Positions 1 to 12,820 of a stretch of DNA of 64,000 nt are shown piece by piece; position 1 is the first letter of the stretch; every line of letters begins with the position of its first letter. A model generated the notes under the pieces. That model saw only the letters and a list, made by a program, of their open reading frames with translations. It was not told the origin of the DNA and did no database searches. This DNA comes from Agrocybe praecox (Eukaryota; Basidiomycota; Agaricomycetes; Agaricales; Agrocybaceae). The position numbers and the translations under genes are program-made. The stretch lies in contig OZ024847.1 in the NCBI GenBank assembly GCA_964017145.1, positions 930,001 to 994,000 of the forward strand, written 5' to 3'.

Positions 1-362
1 GTAGAGGGCAAGCGATGTGGATGACAGCATCAACACCCTTCAGAGCTTCTGTGAAATCTCCAGTCGCGATATCGTTCACTTCTACGAATTCCAATCCAGG
101 GACCTTAACAGTATCGACCAGTTTTTGATACTTCGCACTTCGGACTGTCCTAGAACATGCAATATGCATCTGAGAATCATTTCAAAGGCGATGGGCAGAT
201 TATACTAACCCACGTACGCGATATCCGCGCTTTAAAAATTCCTCTGCGGTGTGTCCTGCGATGAACCCAGTGATACCGGTAATCTATTAATCCGGAGCAG
301 TAAGCAAAACGTCTAATCCGGAAAAAGAGAATCGATCTCACCAAGACCAATTCTTTCGACAT
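1..362 (-). CDS. NAD(P)-dependent SDR reductase/epimerase, 5' part only
   Basis: This is the N-terminus of an extended short-chain dehydrogenase of the dihydroflavonol-reductase/Gre2-like type, which reduces carbonyl substrates using NAD(P)H. Three exons can be joined on the minus strand: 362-342, 283-210 and 149 down to the window edge, with 58- and 60-base introns (gtgaga...aatag and gttagt...ttctag). The joined product begins MSKELVLITGITGFIAGH, so the Rossmann nucleotide-binding motif TGxxGFIA is restored only by splicing out intron 1. It continues through GYRVRGTVRS and ends in GVDAVIHIACPL, the usual beta4 region of this family. The catalytic YxxxK lies beyond the window. The family is clear, but the substrate cannot be told from this part. 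Confidence 0.85.
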
Positions 363-1828
363 GGTGGTTGGTTATGAGTTGTATAGAGGAGTCCTGGGAG
401 TCGTCGCGGGGTCGATGGGAGGACTGATGTGGCTGGGACTGCTATAGAGATTAAATATCCCCAACAGAAGATGACCCGACCATGCATTGATCCACCACTC
501 TGCTCCCAATCCTTCCCTTATCTAGACGGGCAATAAGCCTTTTCTAGGTGTAGATCAATAAAAACATAGCCAGAAGTCCATCAGATCTTGATGAAACAAA
601 CTAGGGAGGTTGCTGGTTTGTCAAATTAAAGATATGTCAGAAAGGAAGGGGTATGTGTAAAAGGTCCGGGGTAAAGCTGGGGAAGGTATGTCCATAATCG
701 TGAGTCGGTTGCGCGTCTGACACCAAGGGTTCTACCCCGCTCTGCGAGTGGTGAAGGATAGAATGTAGGTGCTCAACTGTTCCCGAGTGCGCTCGTCACT
801 TGAGATTTATATTCTAAAATTGGCAATTTCTGTCCTACATAAGGCTCGGCCTCAATGGACGATAAATGAGATTCAAAAAATAAATAAAAAAGGCAGTTGG
901 CACGGTTTGAACGCAAAACCAACATTCGCATCGCGCGTCTTGTTACAGAGAACAGCCAGTTTTGTTCTCATGCTGATTCGGATTACTTATGCATCCTACT
1001 CCAGTCCTTCTTCTAAATCCAAAATCACGGTCTTGTGGCCTGGGGTTCTCAATTTAGTATTCATATGACCAAGGGTTCAACATTCAATCCTAAGCGACTT
1101 TGAATCGACTTATTTAGCATATCTTTGCCCATATCATGATACATGAAACATACGTACTTCCAGCTTGTACCATGCATAATATCGATGGAACTGACAGAAA
1201 ATGACATGAGTCTATGCAGGGCGCAAGTGGTAATCAGAAAGACATCCTCCATAGTTAACCCCCACAAACACATCGGTCGTTGCAGCGACGATATTCAGAG
1301 TTCGAATATACAGCTCGAGATGACATGCTAAGATCTCCACGTAAAGTATGTGGTTATATTACGGGTGAGCATGTTGAGATGTATGTAGGTCAAGGTTGTG
1401 GTACAAGATGCGACGCGGCATTCTTTGACATTCCTTTCTTTATTCTTACCATCATAACGTTAACGTCGGACAATCCGAACAACCATTCTGCATCGCCTGG
1501 CACCCTGTCCGCGCCACAACTTCCAAAGCAATGCTCAAGATAGGGATTCGATGCATATGCGAATACTACTGAACGGGCTGCGTTTGTAATGCATCCAATC
1601 GTCTCTCGAACTAGACGTAAAGTGGAGGAACGTTTTCTTCAAAAGCTCTTCTCTGAACTCTTTGCGTGTAAGGCATTAGTAACCTTTTTTTAATTTACAT
1701 GGGGTGGCCTATGACATGTGCGTATTCGTCTATTTTTACTGTTTCTCTTTTTCCTGAACTCGGGCATGAGGCTTGGATGCGCAGTTGCAAAAGTTGAATA
1801 AAAACGAGTCAGAAATATACCGCACGCA
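363..1828. other. Intergenic stretch; left edge of tandem unit A
   Basis: I see no convincing gene here, only short unrelated open frames. From about 940 the sequence resembles the stretch beginning near 15533: both share gaacagccagttttgttctc and later caaggttgtgg.acaagatgcgac. I therefore place the left end of the duplicated unit near 940. The last 150 bases are the shared promoter region of the DUF4139 gene. Confidence 0.6.
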
Positions 1829-3658
1829 ATGGCTGCAAGAGCTCAATCCCAACATGGTATCGAATTACATGCACCAACTGAAACCAAAATCACAGCTGTT
1901 AGCATATACTCAACTATGGCACAAGTTACACGGTCATTCTTGACGGGGTTGAAAGAAGGCCAAAACAAAATCAACGTGCGGGGTCTTCCTCGTGCCTTGC
2001 AGGTCGATTCTCTCCGGTGAGTGTGTTCATTCTCAAAATCGATCTTTACCATGCTTATATGCTACCTCAGAGTCGAAGGAGGAAGAAAATTTTCTATCCA
2101 TGATGTGACGATTTCGAAGGGACGAGACTCCGATTACCTCCATCTCGAAGAAGTGAAGAAGTCGCTGGAAAGTGCTCGTTGCTCACACGCGAGCTTGGAC
2201 TCATTCATGCGCACATACAACTCGAAAGATTATACCATCACTCAGCTCGCAGATGTTTTCGAAGAATACCAAATACTGTCCCATAAATTGAACAGTCGGA
2301 TATTAGATTTAGAGAAAGAAGTCATCGATATGGAGCAAGAGGCAGTCAAGGGTCCATCTTGGGATGTATCGATTAATGTCCATGGCAATGAGGATGAAGA
2401 GGCAGAGATTCTATTATCCTACGGTAATGTCTCTATAATCGATGATAAGTTCTTTCTGATTGACGACTACTGTAGCTGTGGACTCGGCGGAATGGATACC
2501 GGCATACGATGTACGCGTCAACACACAGGCGAAAGCAGGTGATGAGACGGTCATAGTCATTTACAAAGCTATGATCAGACAAAACACTGGAGAGGTGCGA
2601 TTAAATTTACTTTAACAGGATGGTGGGCTCACTGGATGTCAAGGCCTGGGAGAACGTGCCTCTAACGCTTGAGACGACTAGACCCTCATTCAGCCTCCAA
2701 CCTCCAGAGCATGTAGTGTGGCGGATTGGCGAAGCTTTTCATACGCAGTCACAAGAAGATGCACTCAATGATACCAGCGACATGGTGGAAGCACTTGAAG
2801 CTGTGCAGGTTTCAGACAAAGCCAGCGTCAACGCAACTTTCAAAGTGTCAGGTTTGATCAGCATTCCGAGCGATGAAAGCAAGCATAGCATTACCATTGC
2901 TCGCATACCTTTTTATGTGGAGCTATGCTGGTATACAGTGCCCAAGGTCGATGCGAGAGTGTATGTCAAGGTACTGCTTATTTATACGCTATTTTTTGGA
3001 AATAATGTTCACGCATTCCACAGGGAATTTTATACAATGATTCAGAGTATATATTCATTGCTGGAACGGTGAACGTCTATATGGACGAAAGTTTCTCTGG
3101 CAATGTTCAAATGCCGTTTTTGTATCCCAAAGAATCTTTCGAATGTGATTTTGGGTAAGGAACAACGTATACAAGCCCTTGATCCTAACTGACTAATAGC
3201 TATGCAGGCTGGACCCTTCGCTTCGCGTATCTTACCACCCCCGAGAGAAGGAGGTCACGACAACGGGATGGTTCAAGAAGACAGAAATCGAAACAGTTAC
3301 CCAACGCATTACTATCCTTAACACCAAGTTCGTGGCTGTCGAAAACGTCAGGGTATTCGAGAACTTTCCTGTTGTCGTTCCTTGGGAGAGCGCAGCGATA
3401 CAAGTCAAGATTCTCAACCCACCTCTAGCGCCGACTGTTGGGCGCACTCCTATAGACCCGGTCTTTGTCAGTGAAAACGTCACAGCCGAGTGGGCGACGA
3501 CAACAGTGGGCGATGGCTTTTTCCATGGACAGCCAGCGGAAGGAAGGGATGGCAGGTTCAACTGGCTCGTCTCGATCCCTGTTCAGCGCAGTATTTCTCT
3601 CATTCTGAAGTACGATGTTTCCCATCCTGCGGGTTATCATGTCCTTAACCTAGAATGA
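1829..3658 (+). CDS. DUF4140/DUF4139 (mucoidy inhibitor A-like) protein, copy A
   Basis: Six exons join in frame: 1829-2016, 2071-2423, 2476-2594, 2644-2970, 3024-3154 and 3208-3658, giving about 522 residues. The N-terminal DUF4140 part has the expected pattern: ITAVSIYSTMAQVTRS, then a GLxxGxNxINVRGLP segment and a DSLRVEGG join across intron 1. A helical, coiled-coil-like middle (residues about 110-165) precedes the DUF4139 part. That part opens with AVDSAEWIPAYDVRV, matching the family A/SWxPxYDxR motif, and continues with AWENVPLTLETTRPS and a closing beta-rich region. The family is widespread in bacteria and fungi, but its biochemical role is unknown. The gene converges on TPR gene 1. 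No break is seen in this copy. Confidence 0.85.
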
Positions 3659-3914
3659 ATACTTCCTTCGCACCTCACTAAATAACTCATGCTTGACGCA
3701 AAACTTTGAATTACGATGCCTCTGGGCTGTAAATGTTTGACGGAATTGCGAGGACAAACCGTTCTAGTGGTAATCTATGATCTAGGGCTCAGGCAGACAT
3801 CACTGTGCGCGCAAATTCTCTTGTCTTTACTTTGCCCGCTTATTGTTCCACTGGTTGTTAAATATGTAATTTACAATAAGGTGCCATACCCGTCAATCAT
3901 GTGCATGAACGAGG

Positions 3915-4228
3915 CTAGTTGTTGGATCCTGACAGTAATTCTTCATCTTGATGTCTGCACGTAAGGTTGTATTTCTTGAGAAGGTTTTTCCACGCCTGGA
4001 AATTCCTCTCGTGATTCAAGGCCACCTCCACAAGATTATCGAGGCTCGGGAATATGGATCGCAGGCGTCCCCGCAAGCCGTTGAGGTCTTTTCTTGCCAC
4101 GATGCCTTCTTCATGTCGGCCTGAAGCACATTCGAGGACGCCTAAAGCCCAAATAGTGGTAGCAAGTTGGACGTGCCACGAATTTATGTCTCGTGGATGC
4201 AGTTCGTAAAATGCGCGGACCTCTAGAA
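3915..4228 (-). pseudogene. Severed C-terminal tail of TPR gene 1, unit A
   Basis: This stretch still encodes a near-identical version of the last about 95 residues of the intact copy in unit B, including the blocks SIFPSLDNLVEVALNHERNF and AWKNLLKKYNLTC. It is now out of frame with the upstream gene because of an extra 5 bases near 4255-4265. Its last codons also differ from copy B, ending in a short unrelated tail before a stop at 3915. It is a remnant, not a separate gene. Confidence 0.8.
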
Positions 4229-7200
4229 TTACTTCTCGTGCCTGAGAAAGTTCATTAGCCTATTGGCGAAAAGGCGGAGGCCCAGACTGTATTGTGCCCT
4301 TGCATAAAGCTGTTTCTCGGTGGTCAGTAAATTACTCGTCGGCGTCTCCCATTCTTGTATAATCCCGCGAACTTCGTTGAGGGCTTCCACGTCCTCTCCC
4401 ACGTCAGCGAGAAGATCGGACAAAATCCAAAGGCGTGGTTTTCTTTTACGCTCTCTGTTGATATAGATGGACTCTCGGATAACGGACAAAGCTTTATCTA
4501 CTCTCCCAGTGAGGCGGTAGATCAATGATGAGATATCCAAGTATTCAATGTAAGCTTCTTCCTCCTTCAAATTATATTGGGAGGCAAATCTGTGGCAAAC
4601 TTTGATTTCGTCAAGGGCAAGGGAACTCTTGCCGATGGCAGATAGGGCAGCTAGGTTGCGAATTTTTATCAAGAAAATTTGGCGTGCGACAGGGTAAGCA
4701 TCCACGAAGGGTTGCCCGACGGTGATCGCCTTGTCATAGAGACTCAGTGTTTTATAGGAATTTCCGTAATGACAAAGAAATCTAACAGAATCTACCAAGC
4801 ATGCCATGTGGAGTTCTGCCAAGTCTTCATCTTGCGCTGGGTGGTCATCGAACCAACCCAAGCATTCTTCGATAACAGCATTGGCATCTGCGAGTTGGTC
4901 AAAGTCTTCCAACAAGTTGGCGTAATCCCGAATGAGACGAATAAGGTATGTTTGCAGTGAAGGAAATTGCTTGACCAGATCCAGACAATGCTGGACGACC
5001 TCTCTGATTCTTTCCACAGAGTTGTATCGGATCTTTGATATTTTGGCAATACTCATATCTAGTCGGAGGGTAGATATGAAATTCATCAGAAGACTGATAT
5101 CTTCTTTGATTAAGCTGCTGTATAACTTCATGGCTTCGTGTCCTTCATCAAGAGCCCCTGAGTAGTCTTTCTTCTTGAGCAGACCAATGCTGAGAGTGAT
5201 AAGGCTGTTGGCAAGATATTTGAGGTGTTTGGCATCTCGAAAAGAGAGCACACGCCAATGGCTGACTGCTGCGTCCGCAATTTGGATCGACTTCTGATGA
5301 TCACCTATCTTTGCAAAGGCGAGACAAGTGAAATTGTAGGCGGTGGAGACTCCATGATCATCCGTCAGAGAAGACTGATAGGTCGTAAGCAATTGTTGAC
5401 CTGCCACTGCCGCCTCAGCGGGTCGCTCTGAACTGAGAAGATTTATTGTTAGTTGTAAAAATGAGTAGGCGCAAACTCGATGGTTGTCGATATATTTCTT
5501 TGCCATACGTTCCAACTTCTGGCACGATAGATATGCCTCGTTCAATCTTCCTGAAAGAGACAAAATATTGGCTTCCCTACTGAGGGCGTGAACCAAGCGT
5601 TCAGAAGCTACTCCAGTAGTTTGAGCCGCCACTACCTTCTCGTAGTGTCGAACTGATTGCTGTGCATATAAGAGAGCTTGATCGTTCGGAGCTATGTGCT
5701 GAAAGTGGCTTAAAGATAGGTAGAAAGAAAGACTCGCTATGTGGACGCTAAACGCGTTGTGATTGTGTCTCTGTGCCAGATTATTGTATAGCTCAAGCGC
5801 TTTGAGACCTGCCTTCACTGACTCATCTTTTTTTCCAATTGCAGTTAGACCGTGGTGCAACTCCTCCAATGCTCCGGCGAACCACATTACGTGCGTGCCT
5901 TCAGAAGACATAGCAGTTGGTCCACTTTCTCTATCCATGACGTTGAAGTTTGATTGTAAAAAGGATGCGGGGTTTCCAAGCAGGCGCTCGTAACTTTGCA
6001 CCGCCTTTTCGGCGTCCTGCGCGGAATTTTGCATATCTTGATTCAGGCGCGCAACACGAGCAGAGGAACCAACTAGTTCAGCTAGCTGAATTTGAGCCTC
6101 AAAGGTTGCATCCATAGCCACGAGACGTCCTCCAAGGGTCACGGCCTCTGTTATCGTTTTATAGGCTTGGACAAGATCCCCAGTAGCCGCAAGGGCGAAC
6201 GACATTCCATGAAGTGCGTGAGCTAGGCGCGCTCCAAAAGCGTGTTCATTTGTCTTGATAAGGGTCTTATAAAGATCCACCGCACACCGAGCTATTATTA
6301 AAGATTCCTGGAACATCTCCAAGATACCTAGCCACGCGGTTAAATTGAGCATGGCCCATGCACCTTGCTGAATCGACGCTGTACTATGCCCTCCTTTGAG
6401 TGCTTTAAGTGCTTCTTGTATGTTTACAATCTGAGCAAAGACATCAGATTGTACACCTTCCGTTTCTTCTTTGGTGGAAGGATTTAACCAGACGAGCAAC
6501 CGGAGAGGTTTTAGGTGCAATGAATCCGGTTCTTCAGTTGGATAAGATCCACTGGAAGCAAGGTCTTGGAAATAAGCGTCAATCTTGCCAACTTGAAGGG
6601 TGATATACGATCTATAGATGAGATGTTCGGATAATTGGACGTGTTGTGGAAGGTGGGATAATATGACAGGAGTTGAGCCAAGAAATGCCGCAATATTCTC
6701 GTCCGAAACTCGAAGAATGGATTGCTGCCTGTGAAGTTCAGCAAAGCCCTGGACCGTAACGCCTCTCAGCTCTACGACTCCGGCCGCTGTATCCAGCTGT
6801 GTGAACATCTAAAAAAAGGTGCCATTAGCAACTTTCATAATGTCTGTTAGAAAACGTATACGTACAGTAAATCTTCGGTAACACTTATTTGCCTCTTCCT
6901 TTAGAGCCCGTACGTTCTTTTCGACCACATTTCGATTTATCCAAGAATTTAAGGTATACTTGAATTTGTGCAATTTTGATTTTGACGCATCGCTAGTTTC
7001 CAGAATCGGAATGCAGCTTTCGTAGACTGATTTCATATCCCTGAACAAAATCATGAACAACGCACAGCTTACAAAATAACTATACAAATCTCACTTTGAG
7101 AGGGTTGCCACGGCTTCACGAAGATCTTGATCGTCATCTAGAGCTTCCTGGTGTCGGTCGCAGAATTTTTTGAGATCTTGTACGATTTCAAGCGTCTCTG

Positions 7201-7396
7201 CGGCTAAGGATTTTGCTTCCCGCATGTTTAAAGTAGACTGAGGGGAGGCTGCAAATCAGTCAAGCAGCTTCCATGTGTCGTCGTTCCTTCTCACCTTCTT
7301 GAACGAGTCGTTGAGCTTTTGAGCCAGCTCAACGACGTCTTTCAGCATTGTGGCAAGGGTTATTACCGCGAGAGTGAGCGATAATGGATCCGCCAT
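4229..7396 (-). CDS. HeLo-like/TPR protein 1, unit A (C-terminally truncated)
   Basis: Four exons: 7396-7295, 7237-7095, 7040-6866 and 6808-4229. The fourth exon starts with an ATG, so a single-exon reading would miss the N-terminal 140 residues. Those residues begin MADPLSLTLAVITLA and form a helix-rich domain resembling the N-terminal domain of fungal STAND proteins (inferred). The rest is tandem TPR-like helical pairs, e.g. AYKTITEAVTLG and ALDEGHEAMKLYSSL. Relative to copy B a 5-base gain shifts the frame, so the protein ends ...RLMNFLRHEK after about 999 residues instead of about 1097. It may still give a product that lacks the terminal TPR region. No enzymatic motif is seen. Confidence 0.75.
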
Positions 7397-7565
7397 CATA
7401 CACGATTGAAGAAAGGAGGGTGTACAAGTTGAGTTAAGCGAGAATTCGTCTGAAGCTGGTAATTATATTTTGGACATAATCGGTGAGTTTCCCTAGACAG
7501 AGTAACTATCACTGCCCGTTATAGGCTGGACACAGATGGTGGCAATTGTTGATATTCTAAATATT

Positions 7566-8060
7566 ACCTTGCATGATTATGCACGATATAGACTCTCAAG
7601 GCTGCTATTCGAAGACGTGCAACATCCCACAGCGTAATGGACTTTGACGGCAGAAATCTGTGCAAGCAATGAACACAATCGGTAAGACGAATTCAAAGTA
7701 GCTGGAGAAAACCAGTGAACCCCACTCACGGTATCAGTTTGCTGTCAAGCTGTACTAGTTGTGTTAAATTGAGACCTATGATGCATGTGAGAAATACATA
7801 AATATGGCCGAGCCTGTCATATGCGCGTCCAGTAGAAAAGATGTTCATTTTGATGTCCTACCCACAAGCACAGCAATCTCAAGACTAATGTTGCGGTTTT
7901 CCCACTCCCTTGGATTTAGCCAGCAAGTTTTGCATGGCCAGTCGCAATATGCGTAGATTTCTTTCTCGAAAGGTACACTCAGATGTTCATAGCTGATGCC
8001 GTCTCGAAGTTGAAGGATGACGACGGTCACGTATCCATATGATGTGGCAACTTTGAACAA
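7566..8060 (-). pseudogene. Decayed gene between TPR 1 and TPR 2, unit A
   Basis: Two coding-like segments (8060-7730 and 7657-7566) are joined by a clean intron (gtgagt...gcacag). The product runs from VTVVILQLRDGISYEHLSVP to YDRLGHIYVF, LNLTQLVQLDSKLIPFLPSK and ITLWDVARLRIAALRVYIVH. The frame breaks at GRTSK-stop: one base is missing compared with unit B near 7850. The protein family is not recognised. The splice signals and residue conservation with unit B show that this was once a coding gene. Confidence 0.6.
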
Positions 8061-8188
8061 AAAGGGATTAAGACGAGAGTTTGGTTATCCCCTCAGGAGG
8101 TCTGCAAAGAAGGGAAGAAAGTGCTCGCCACTCTCGTATCAACTACGATACAATAAGAAAAACCATATTATCACGTTCATTACACATA

Positions 8189-11100
8189 CTAATGCGGCTG
8201 AGAGGTGGTTGTGTTGCATTCTGGTCCTAGGAATTTGTCATCCTGATGCCCGCACGTAAGATTGCATTTCCTAAAAAGGTTTTTCCACGCCTCGAAATTT
8301 CTTTCACGATTCAAGGCCACCTCCACAAGATTATCGAGGCTCGGGAATATGGATCCCAGGCGTTCGCGCAGGTCGTCGAGGTCTTTTCTTGCGATGATGC
8401 CTTCCTCATGTCGACCTGAAGCGCATTCGAGGACGCCTAGAGCCCAAATAGTGATGGCCAGTTTTGTGTACCATATATTTCTGGTCAATGAATGCTGTTG
8501 ATAAAACGATCGGACCTCGACAAGCAGCTCTCGTGCGCGAGGAAGTTCATTGTTGCCGAACAGGCGCAGGGCCAGACTGTACTGTGCCTGTGTGTAATAC
8601 TCTTTTTTAACGGTAAGAGGATCATTTTTCCACTTCTCGGTTTCTTGCACTGCTTCGTGAGCAATACTGATGGCATTATCCTCTTCCCCAGTGTCAGCGA
8701 TGAGATCAGACAAAACACAGGAAGTCGGTGTTCTATCATGATCTTTGTCGAGGACAATTGACCGTCGGATGAGGGTAAGAGCTTTATCGATGTCCCCGCT
8801 GCACCGGCAAATACACGAGACGAGTTCCAAATACATGGTGTACGCTTCGTCCTTCTCCAAATCATGCTCAGATGCGATCTTGAGCCAATATTCGATATCG
8901 CCGAGAGCAGATGTTATTTTTCCCATATCGTACGTGACCAACAAGTTGGAAACCTTTGCGCAGAAAGTACTGAGTGCAACAGGATAAACACCCATGGAGG
9001 ATTGCCCGATTTTGATCGCATTCTCCTGGAGAGCCAACGCCCTATCGAGATCGCCTTGAAAACGAAGAAACCTGGCTGAATCGACCAAACATTCAATATA
9101 GACTTTTGGATCTTGTCCTGTCACTGGGTGGGCATCGAACATACTGAGAGCCTCTTCGATGGCGAAACTGGCCTCTACCACAAAATCAAAGTCTTCCAAC
9201 AACCTTGCATGATTTTGAAGACAACGAATGAGGAGTATCCTTTGGTTAGGAAATCGCCTGACCAGCGCCCGACAGTAATTGACGACCTCTCTGCTTCGTT
9301 CCACGGACTTGCACTCTATTTTCACCTTTTTGGAAATAGCCAAATACAGTTCAAATGCACGCCTGTAAGCCCTCAGAAGACTAGAGTCTTCTTCAATTAG
9401 ACTGTTGTATAATTTCAACGCTTCGTATCCTTCGCCAAAGGCACGGTCGTAATCTTGCGCCAGAATTAGTCTGGTGACGAGGTCCGAAAGGCTATGGGCA
9501 ATATTCTTTCGGCATTTAGCGTCTTGGAACGATAACCCACGGAAATGACTGATGGCTGATTCTGTTATTTGGATTGACCTGCGATGGTTCCCTGTTTCTG
9601 TAAAGGCCAAAGAAGTGAAGAAGAAGGCGGAGGACGCATCCTGCTGCGAGAGTGAAGAGAGGTACGTTGTAAGCAGTTCTTCTCCCACTAAAGCCGCCTT
9701 GGCGTGTCGTTTCAAATAACAAAGAGACATTGTCAAGTTCATAAGTGACCTGACACAGACCTGTGGGTTGTCGATATAATCTTGCGCCAGACGTTCGATT
9801 TTCTGGCACACAGCATATGCCTCGTCAACTCTTCCCATGTGTGACAAGATCTCGGCCTCCGCAGCATGGGCAGAAGATAGGCCTGTAGAAGCTACTCCAG
9901 TAGTCTGCAGAATCTTTTCGTATATGTGGAAAGATTGTCGCGCGTAGGAGAGAGCCTGATTGTTGGAGATTAAACCCCAAAATTCCCTGAACGCTAGAGA
10001 GGAACAAAGGCTTGCTATCGAATTGGTGAAGTAGCCGCTGCCAGTCCCCTGTTCCAGTGCGCTATATAGCTTGAGAGCTTTGACCCCCTCATCATACGAT
10101 TCAGTTTTCCTTGCGGTCAAATATAGGCTGTAATGCAGCTGCTCCAATGCTTCGGCAAACAACTTTAATCGGGTTCCCTTAACTGTCATAGAAGACGATT
10201 CGGGTATTCTATCCATGAAACTGACCGCATTTTGCAGAAGGGATGTAGGTTTTCCGAGCAGGCGTTCGTAGATTTGTACTGCCTCTTCCGCATCCCGTAT
10301 GGCACCATCTTGATCTCCATTCATGCGCCCAATATGGGCAGAAAAGCTAATCAAACTAGCGAGCTGTATTTGGGCCTCGAAACTTGTGGTTGTATCTGCG
10401 TTGCGACGCCCAAGGGAGACAGCCTCAATTATTGCTTTGTAGCCGTTGGCAGGATCACCAGTTTGTGCAAAAGCGCGGGACAAATGGTGAAGCGCATGAG
10501 CGAGATGGGGCCCATAAACATCGGGGTTTATCTTGACGAGCGTCCTGTAAAGGTCCACAAGACACAGAGCTATTGCCAACGATTCTTGAAATAACTCGAG
10601 GTTACTAAGTCTCACAGCCAATTTTCCCATTGCCTGCGCACCCCGCTGGACTGACAATTCATCATGTTTACTTTTAAGGCTATCCTGTATCTTCACAATC
10701 AGGGCAAAGACATTGGATTGTGAACTCTCTATTTCGTCCTCAGTAAAAGGCTTTAACTGGATAACAACCCGGAAAGGTTGTGAATGCCAGGAATCTGGTC
10801 GTTCAATGGGATATGATCCGGTAGATGCAAGAGTTTTAAAGAGAATGTCGATTTTGCGAACTTGGAGTGTGATATACGATCTATACACAAGGCGTTCGGA
10901 TAATTTGACATGTGGAGGGAAATTGGACAATATCATAGGTGCCGAGCCTAGAAATGGGAGGACGTGGTCGTCCGAAATTCGCAGAGGTTCAAGTTGTGTC
11001 CGAGCGGCAGTTGACCCATAAGCCATGGCAGACCTGATTTGTACGACTCCAGCAGCAGTATTGAGCTGTGTAAACATCTTATAAAAATACTGTCAGCATC

Positions 11101-11669
11101 CCTTGCTATCATCGCCACCGTCACTGCTACGAACCGTAAATCGTCTATAACATTTATTTGCCTGGTCTTTTAGAGTGCGGATGTGCATCTCTATCACCCT
11201 TCGATTCTTCCAAGAGTTGACTGTGTACTTGATCTTTTGGAATTTACTTTTTGACGAGTGTGAAGTGTCGAGAATGGGAAGGCACTTTTGGTAGATTGAT
11301 TGTATATCCCTTGATGTATGCATCAACAACACAACACGCTCTCTCTCTGAAGTATTCGTAGCTCACATTAACAGGTTTCTTATAGCGCCTCGCAAATCCA
11401 AATCGTCATCTAGAATCGACTGGTGTCCTGCATAAAAGTCCTTGAGGTCTCGTACGATTTCAAGCGTCTCCGCGGCTAGGCATTCTGCTTCTTTCATGTT
11501 GACTCCAGGCTAGAAACAGTTATCAGGTCAGGGATCATCTCGGATTCGCGTTCTCATTTCCTCGCACCTTCTGAAAAGAGTCGTAAAGCTTTTGTGCAAG
11601 ACCAATTACATCCTTCAATGCGGTTGCGAGCGACAATGCTGCAAGGGTGAGGGAGAGTGGATCTGCCAT
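8189..11669 (-). CDS. HeLo-like/TPR protein 2, unit A
   Basis: The first exon starts at 11669 (MADPLSLTLAALSLATALKD), two short exons follow (the third covers about 11310-11145), and a long exon lies at 11077-8189. The total is about 1102 residues. The N-terminal about 140 residues look like a four-helix HeLo-like domain with a conserved end, KDQANKCYRRFT. The long exon begins MFTQLNTAAGVVQIR and is built of degenerate TPR-like helix pairs (e.g. AVQIYERLLG, ALSYARQSFHIYEKIL, AISIAHEAVQE). It ends in the block shared with TPR 1, IFPSLDNLVEVALNRERNF. It is a paralogue of TPR 1, diverged well beyond the A/B difference. No NTPase or protease motif is seen. A scaffold or sensor role is inference only. 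Confidence 0.8.
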
Positions 11670-11753
11670 TGGGTAGGAGCGTGTTTTTGACCTTTGAAGG
11701 GATATAGTGATCAGGGACGTTGATCAATACTGCCGTGTCCATATCAACAGCGA

Positions 11754-11766
11754 ATATATATATAAA
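11754..11766 (-). promoter_or_regulatory. TATA-like box of TPR gene 2, unit A
   Basis: A run of alternating AT followed by AAA reads as TATATATATAT-type sequence on the minus strand, about 85 bases upstream of the TPR 2 start at 11669. The matching site in unit B (25941-25950) is aaaataaaaa and has no TATA motif. Confidence 0.45.
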
Positions 11767-12188
11767 CAAGTAACGTCCGTTGTCCGACAAACTGACAATG
11801 ATAGTTGTGATCGTGAGTGTCGTAGTCGTGATATGGTACTCTTGAAAGACTGTTGAACTCCTCTTCCAAATAGAACCCCCATGGTGAATGGCCTGTTATT
11901 TGAACCTGTATGACGCATACATATAGACGCGGGTTGTGATCTTTTCATGCCATACTTGAAGCTATTGAGAAAGCATGATAGACGAATCTGAAGGCGTGTG
12001 AATTGGTCCTGACAAACATCGGTTTTCTGATTATTAGAAGTGATGCGGACGTGTTGATATGGTCATACGGAAGAGCGAGGAGGAGCTGATGGATCCAGAC
12101 GGGACGAGGGAAGCGGACCGACAACCCCGATCCAACACACGTGCCTTTGAAATTTGCGCACGCACAGGTCATTTTGAAAAAAACACCA

Positions 12189-12208
12189 ACAAAAACAAAA
12201 ACAAAAAC
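12189..12208 (+). repeat. Short (ACAAAA)n microsatellite
   Basis: Three tandem acaaaa units, preceded by a similar A/C-rich stretch. It is absent from the equivalent position of unit B. Confidence 0.8.
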
Positions 12209-12298
12209 GTATATAAGGAAGACTTCCGACAAACTGAAACATACTCAATCAGGATCTGTTTACAGAAACTGACCGAATCTCGCATTTTTACAAATGCC

Positions 12299-12641
12299 TC
12301 ATTACTATACTATTGAGCAGATGCGCAAGTTCGTATGTACCTGTTTGTTTTCGCACTTCTTTTGGTAAATCTTATTGTTCTTTTCACTCATTCTCTCATT
12401 TTGATGACGTATTTTTATTGCTCTAGCCATATTCCATCCTTTGTCCTCCATCTCTCCATTTTACCTCTCCAAATTTGGAACTATTTTACAGATATTATCA
12501 TGTTTTTTCAGTGTCTTCTCTTTCCTTTGATGTTGGTATCATTTTGATGCTTACACTTTACAGCTATGCTCTGACTCCTTGCCATATGCTCTCCAATTTT
12601 TATTCGTATTTTTGGTGCCGGAGCGAAGCGAGGCGCATGCC
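12299..12641 (+). other. 343-base insertion in unit A flanked by ATGCC
   Basis: Unit B runs directly from aaatgcc to gcattcttcat (about 26472-26490). In unit A the two sides are separated by about 343 pyrimidine-rich bases, with atgcc at both edges (12294-12298 and 12637-12641). The insert ends in gccggagcgaagcgaggcgc. This could be a small non-autonomous element with a 5-base target duplication, or a deletion in unit B. I see no terminal inverted repeat. Confidence 0.45.
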
Positions 12642-12820
12642 TTGTTCTTCATATCCACTCGATGACATCCGCGCTCTCTCGTTCAACTGAGAACATGGCC
12701 TTTTACGAGGTCTTGCCTTGAACCCCCAAATATATCGACCTATTAGCATCAAAAGATGCAAATGCCTTCTATCAACCTATCATCCCTGGTATTGATACGT
12801 CCAAAAGCAAAAATATAATA

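Noticed and set aside
8485..8865. Long open frames on both strands inside the TPR genes (for example 8485-8865)
   Set aside because: They overlap the TPR coding sequence in other frames, and their protein sequence is less conserved between units than the TPR frame.
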